Shown: positions 31,362-34,927 of the stretch, one piece after another
Numbering within the stretch: the first letter of the stretch is position 1
How the letters are laid out: every line of letters starts with the position of its first letter
Source: Myxococcales bacterium
Lineage (GTDB): Bacteria > Myxococcota_A > Polyangia > DRWM01 > JAAZOP01
Length of the DNA stretch: 34,927 nucleotides
Assembly: GCA_012797735.1 (NCBI GenBank)
Contig: JAAZOP010000401.1
Coordinates: 1 to 34,927, forward strand
Reading direction: 5' to 3'
Made by a program: the position numbers and the translations under genes
Notes under the pieces: model-generated
Seen by the model: the letters and a program-made list of their open reading frames with translations, nothing else
Told to the model about the DNA's origin: nothing
Database searches by the model: none

Positions 31362-32996
31362 ATGATCGTCTCGATGCCGTACCGTATCGCTCTCATTGCG
31401 CTCGCGCTGTTGGCCGGATCGTGCACCGATGGGGTCGGGGCGACGGCGCTCGACGCCGACGCCGTCCCCGAGACCGCGGACGAGGGGAGTTCGGCAGAGG
31501 TCGACGGTGGCCGCGACGACGCGATCTTCGGGGAGAACGGCGAAGGGATTCCGGACGAGGTTTCCGAGGTGATCGGCGAGGGCGGCGACGGGGACGCGGT
31601 CGACGACGCCTGCGTGCCCGTGGAAGAGACGTGCAACGGTCTGGACGACGATTGCGACGGGACCACGGACGGGGCTGCGGCGGCGAGGTCCTGTCGCTTT
31701 GCGTACGGTTCGGGGACCTGCCTTGCGGGCTCGTGCATCCCCGACGTCGCACCGCTGCCGCGGATCGAGGTCACCGAGGGGGTTCCCGGCGGTTTCCGGC
31801 GCGCGGACACGGGGGCCGACTTCATCCCGCGCGGCAACAACTACGTCCGCATCGGCGGGGCGGGGACCGACTGCATCCACACGACGTTTCGTCCGGCCAC
31901 CTACGATGCGGTCGCCGTGGAATCGGCGCTCGCGGCCATGGAGCGCGACGGCTACAACGCCGTGCGCGTGTTCATCGAGCCGGGGCAGTGGTTCTGCAGC
32001 GAGGGGATCGGCGGGCCGCGGAGCACGAGGGGCCTGGACGGCGCCTATTTGGACGCGGTGGCCGACTTCGTCCAACGGGCCGCGCGGCATCACGTCTACG
32101 TGGTGCCGGTCCTGCATGACATCCCCTACAACGACGACTACAACGCGGTCCGTGACGAGGGTTCCGATCCGAACCTCCAGGGTTGGAATGCGAGGTACAT
32201 GCATCCCGGTCACATCGAGGCCAAGCGGCGCTACGTGGCCGACTTCATCGACGGCCTGATCGCGCGGGTCGGGCCGGATCTCCGAACGACGATCCTCGCC
32301 TACGAGTTGGAGAACGAGGCGGCGTACGAGACCTCGGCGAACCCGTTCGCCTTGCGCTCCGGCATGGTCACGACGGCGGACGGCCGCACGTACGACATGG
32401 CCGTGGCGGCCGACCGGCAGCAGGCGGCAGATTCCAACGCGGTGCGGTGGGCGACCATCCTGTCGGACGAGGCCCGCGCGCACGACGCCGGCTGTCTGGT
32501 GACGGTCGGGCTGTATACCTATCGCGCGGTCGGGAAGCCGGGCCCCGACGGTCTCCAGGGCGCCTGCCGGCGGTGCGACGCGGGGCAGTCCTACCCGGCC
32601 TGCGACCCGGACATCGACTGGGGCTGCCGCTACCCGGTGCGGGCCTACGCGCTGACGCACTGGTCGCGGCTGTCGTTTCTCGACGTGCACACCTACCCGA
32701 TGGCGGAGTACGCACTGGCGGACGACCTCGCAAGCCTGGAGTGGTCCACCCTCGCGTTCCCGCGTCCGATCGTGATGGGCGAGTTCGGCGCGTTCAAGAG
32801 CCAGTTTCCGTCGGTGGTCGGCGCCGCGTTCCGGATGCGGGACCATCAGATCGAGAGCTGCAGTTTCGGCTTCCGCGGCTGGCTGTTCTGGACGTACGAC
32901 AGCGCTGAGCAGCCCGAGCTGTGGAACGCGCTCGACGAGCGCGGCGCGATCAACGGCGTCCTCGCCCCCGTAGCACGACCCGATCCCTGCTCGTGA
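31362..32996 (+). CDS. Clan-A (GH5-like) glycoside hydrolase lipoprotein with MopE-type motif
   Basis: Lipobox LLAGSC; ETCNGLDDDCDGTTDG; catalytic-like ILAYELENEAAYE and IVMGEFGAFKS. Confidence 0.75.
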   Translation: MIVSMPYRIALIALALLAGSCTDGVGATALDADAVPETADEGSSAEVDGGRDDAIFGENGEGIPDEVSEVIGEGGDGDAVDDACVPVEETCNGLDDDCDGTTDGAAAARSCRFAYGSGTCLAGSCIPDVAPLPRIEVTEGVPGGFRRADTGADFIPRGNNYVRIGGAGTDCIHTTFRPATYDAVAVESALAAMERDGYNAVRVFIEPGQWFCSEGIGGPRSTRGLDGAYLDAVADFVQRAARHHVYVVPVLHDIPYNDDYNAVRDEGSDPNLQGWNARYMHPGHIEAKRRYVADFIDGLIARVGPDLRTTILAYELENEAAYETSANPFALRSGMVTTADGRTYDMAVAADRQQAADSNAVRWATILSDEARAHDAGCLVTVGLYTYRAVGKPGPDGLQGACRRCDAGQSYPACDPDIDWGCRYPVRAYALTHWSRLSFLDVHTYPMAEYALADDLASLEWSTLAFPRPIVMGEFGAFKSQFPSVVGAAFRMRDHQIESCSFGFRGWLFWTYDSAEQPELWNALDERGAINGVLAPVARPDPCS

Positions 32997-32998
32997 GC

Positions 32999-33365
32999 GA
33001 GGGAAGGCCTCCGTCACCTCCAGCAGCACGCGCGCCATCACGCCGCGGTCGCCGGGCCGCACGTCGGGCCGCCCCCGCAACAACGCCTCGACCCGCTCCA
33101 CCCACAGCTCCTCGTGCTTGCGCGCGGCGACGTCCAGCCGCGGCACGGGCGGCGCCTGGGCGGAGACCGCCCGTGTCAGCTTCGGGTCGGCGTCGTGCAC
33201 CGCCCCCAGCCCCTCGATCAGCCCGCGCAGGCCGCGCTCCAGCGGCACCGCCGGGTCGGTCAGCTGCACGAACGACCGCGCCACCACCGCCTCGACATCC
33301 GCCGCGTGCCGCTCGAGCAGCGCCGCCAGCAGCGCGTCCTTCCGCACGGCCCCGCCGAAGGCGAG
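32999..33365 (-). pseudogene. TetR/AcrR-family regulator remnant (C-terminal domain only)
   Basis: GGAVRKDALLAALLERHAADVEAVVARSFVQLTDPAVPLERGLRGLIEGLGAVHDADPKLTRAVSAQAPPVPRL...ERVEALLRGRPDVRPGDRGVMARVLLEVTEAF; no HTH upstream, no natural C-terminus. Confidence 0.6.
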
Positions 33366-33407
33366 TTGGCAACCCGAGCAAGAACTCGTATTCACCGGCT
33401 CATGGTG

Positions 33408-34061
33408 ATGAGCAATGACTCGCATCGTCAACCACCCTCCTCCGGACCGTCGGACGAAGCGGCTCCCGGCACGGCACCCTACCCGGCCGGCCGGCCGTAC
33501 GTCTGCCCTCCCTGGATCGGACGGCTCCTCGTCAGCCCCCTGCGCCGCCTGTTCACCGACCCCCGCCGGCGGCTCGGCCCCCACGTCCGCCCCGGCATGA
33601 CGGTGCTCGAGCCCGGCTGCGCGATGGGCTTCTTCTCCCTGCCCTTGGCCCGCATGGTCGGCCCGACCGGACGCGTGGTGTGCGTCGATCTGCAGGCAAC
33701 GATGATCGACGGCCTCCTGCAACGGGCGAAGCAGGCCGGTCTCGACGATCGCCTGGTCCCGATCTGCGGCACCCTCGACGATCCGCGCCTGGAGCCGTAC
33801 GTCGGCCGGATCGACTTCGCCGCGGCGATCCACATGGTGCACGAGGTACCCGACGGCGCCGCCTTCCTGCGCCGCCTGCACGACCTGTTGCGCCCCGCCG
33901 CCCGGCTGCTCGTGATCGAGCCGCGCTGGCACGTGCCGGCCGCGGCCTTCGCCAGGACGGTGGAACGAGCGCGCAAGGCGGGCCTCGTCGAGCTCGACCC
34001 GCCGCGCGCCGGGCGGCCTCGCTCCGCCCTTTTCGAGCGCCCGGCGGAGCGCGCTCCGTGA
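33408..34061 (+). CDS. Class I SAM-dependent methyltransferase (UbiE-like)
   Basis: VRPGMTVLEPGCAMGFFSLPLARMVGPTGRVVCVDLQ; DFAAAIHMVHEVPDGAAFLRRLHDLLRPAARLLVIEP. Confidence 0.85.
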   Translation: MSNDSHRQPPSSGPSDEAAPGTAPYPAGRPYVCPPWIGRLLVSPLRRLFTDPRRRLGPHVRPGMTVLEPGCAMGFFSLPLARMVGPTGRVVCVDLQATMIDGLLQRAKQAGLDDRLVPICGTLDDPRLEPYVGRIDFAAAIHMVHEVPDGAAFLRRLHDLLRPAARLLVIEPRWHVPAAAFARTVERARKAGLVELDPPRAGRPRSALFERPAERAP

Positions 34062-34423
34062 GCCCCGCGGGCCGCCGTGGGCTGGCGGTCGTGCTGGCCG
34101 CCGTCTTCGTCGGCGTGGTGATTGCGGCCGTCCTGGTGCTCCCGAGGCTCGGGGCGGTCTCGCTGGCCGTCTCCGTCATCGTGCTGCTGCACGTGCTCGG
34201 CTACCTGGCCCTCGGGTTCCTGCTCCTGGTGCTCGGGCCACGCCAGGCCGCACGGCTCAAGCTCCGGATGGCGCGCCGCGGTCGTCGCCGGGCGCCGGCC
34301 GCGCCCGAGGTCTCCGTGGGAACCGAACCGGCGTCGGATTCCCCGGGCTCCGACCCGGCCGACGGAGCGGGGTCGCGGCCGTGCCCGGACCCGCGTTGCC
34401 GACCGACCTCGCGCATGCCATAG
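34058..34423 (+). CDS. Small two-TM hypothetical protein, GTG start overlapping upstream methyltransferase
   Basis: GTGA overlap; LAVVLAAVFVGVVIAAVLVLPRLGAVSLAVSVIVLLHVLGYLALGFLLLVLG. Confidence 0.55.
   Translation: MSPAGRRGLAVVLAAVFVGVVIAAVLVLPRLGAVSLAVSVIVLLHVLGYLALGFLLLVLGPRQAARLKLRMARRGRRRAPAAPEVSVGTEPASDSPGSDPADGAGSRPCPDPRCRPTSRMP
34321..34351 (+). mobile_element. Possible short fourth copy (D) of the IS91-like end
   Basis: AACCGAACCGGCGTCGGATTCCCCGGGCTCC versus AACCAAACCGGCGTCGGATTTCCTACGCTCC (copy A), including 15 identical consecutive bases. Confidence 0.4.
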
Positions 34424-34444
34424 TCGGTGCGAGGGAGAGAGACG

Positions 34445-34927
34445 ATGCGTACGCTGGCCATCGCGGCCATGATCGCGGGCTTGGTCGGGTGCGGCGGCCG
34501 GACGGTGGACGAGAACGCGTGTCTCGGGCCGTTCTGCGGCGAGGTGCCGGACGGAGGGGGCGTGCCGTGCACGGCGACGGCCTGCAACGACTCCTGTCGG
34601 ACGCTCGGCTACGCCGGCGGCGCCTGCACGGCGGACCTCTGCACCTGCACCGGCGCGGCGGACGGGGACGCGGACGGGGACGCCGACGCCGACGCCGATG
34701 CCGACGACGGCGAGACCGGGCCGCTTTGCCCGGCAGGGCTATCGTGGTGCGTCGACCGTTGCGTGGACATCCGCGTCGACCCGGACAACTGCGGCGCCTG
34801 CGGAACGACCTGCGCGGAGGACGAGGTGTGCGGCGAGTTCGCGTGCCGGTTCGCCTGTCCCGCGGGGACGACGGACTGTTCCCGATCCTGCGTGGACCTG
34901 CTGCACGACCCGCGCCACTGCGGCGAT
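34445..34927 (+). CDS. Cys-rich lipoprotein with six-Cys (defensin-like) module and NCGxCGxxC repeats; truncated by window end
   Basis: MRTLAIAAMIAGLVGCGGRTVDENAC; PCTATACNDSCRTLGYAGGACTADLCTC; DGDADGDADADADADDGE; CPAGLSWCVDRCVDIRVDPDNCGACGTTCAEDEVC; open at the right edge so absent from the ORF track. Confidence 0.85.
   Translation, partial: MRTLAIAAMIAGLVGCGGRTVDENACLGPFCGEVPDGGGVPCTATACNDSCRTLGYAGGACTADLCTCTGAADGDADGDADADADADDGETGPLCPAGLSWCVDRCVDIRVDPDNCGACGTTCAEDEVCGEFACRFACPAGTTDCSRSCVDLLHDPRHCGD

Overview
High-GC window from a Myxococcota/Deltaproteobacteria-like genome; the lineage is inferred from a MYXO-CTERM-like tail, MopE-type motifs, Cys-rich lipoproteins and Asp/Ala linkers. 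Left part (~1-21950) is mostly ordered: secreted lipoproteins, a CAP/SCP-like protein, a Rieske protein, rho, rpmE, a DUF1385 protein, prfA, a beta-helix lipoprotein, a membrane NTPase/HEAT-protein pair, acylphosphatase, and the prkA-yeaH(DUF444)-spoVR trio. Right part (~21950-34927) is a fragmented accessory region: three (possibly four) diverged copies of one IS91/ISCR-like element end in the same orientation. One copy still carries the 3' part of a transposase that truncates an SDR gene. Between and after these ends lie a condensation/acyltransferase-like gene, a serpin lipoprotein, a TIGR00027-like methyltransferase, frameshifted or truncated genes, and a glycoside hydrolase. The two observations most worth pursuing are (1) two six-cysteine modules in secreted proteins at opposite ends of the window whose spacing (C-x4-C-x3-C-x9-C-x4/5-C-x-C, GG before Cys4) matches CSalphabeta defensins in the conserved part, and (2) the right-end-anchored series of truncated IS91-like termini, each followed by a same-strand accessory gene. 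No tRNA, rRNA or CRISPR array was recognised. All family calls are by eye; no searches were run.
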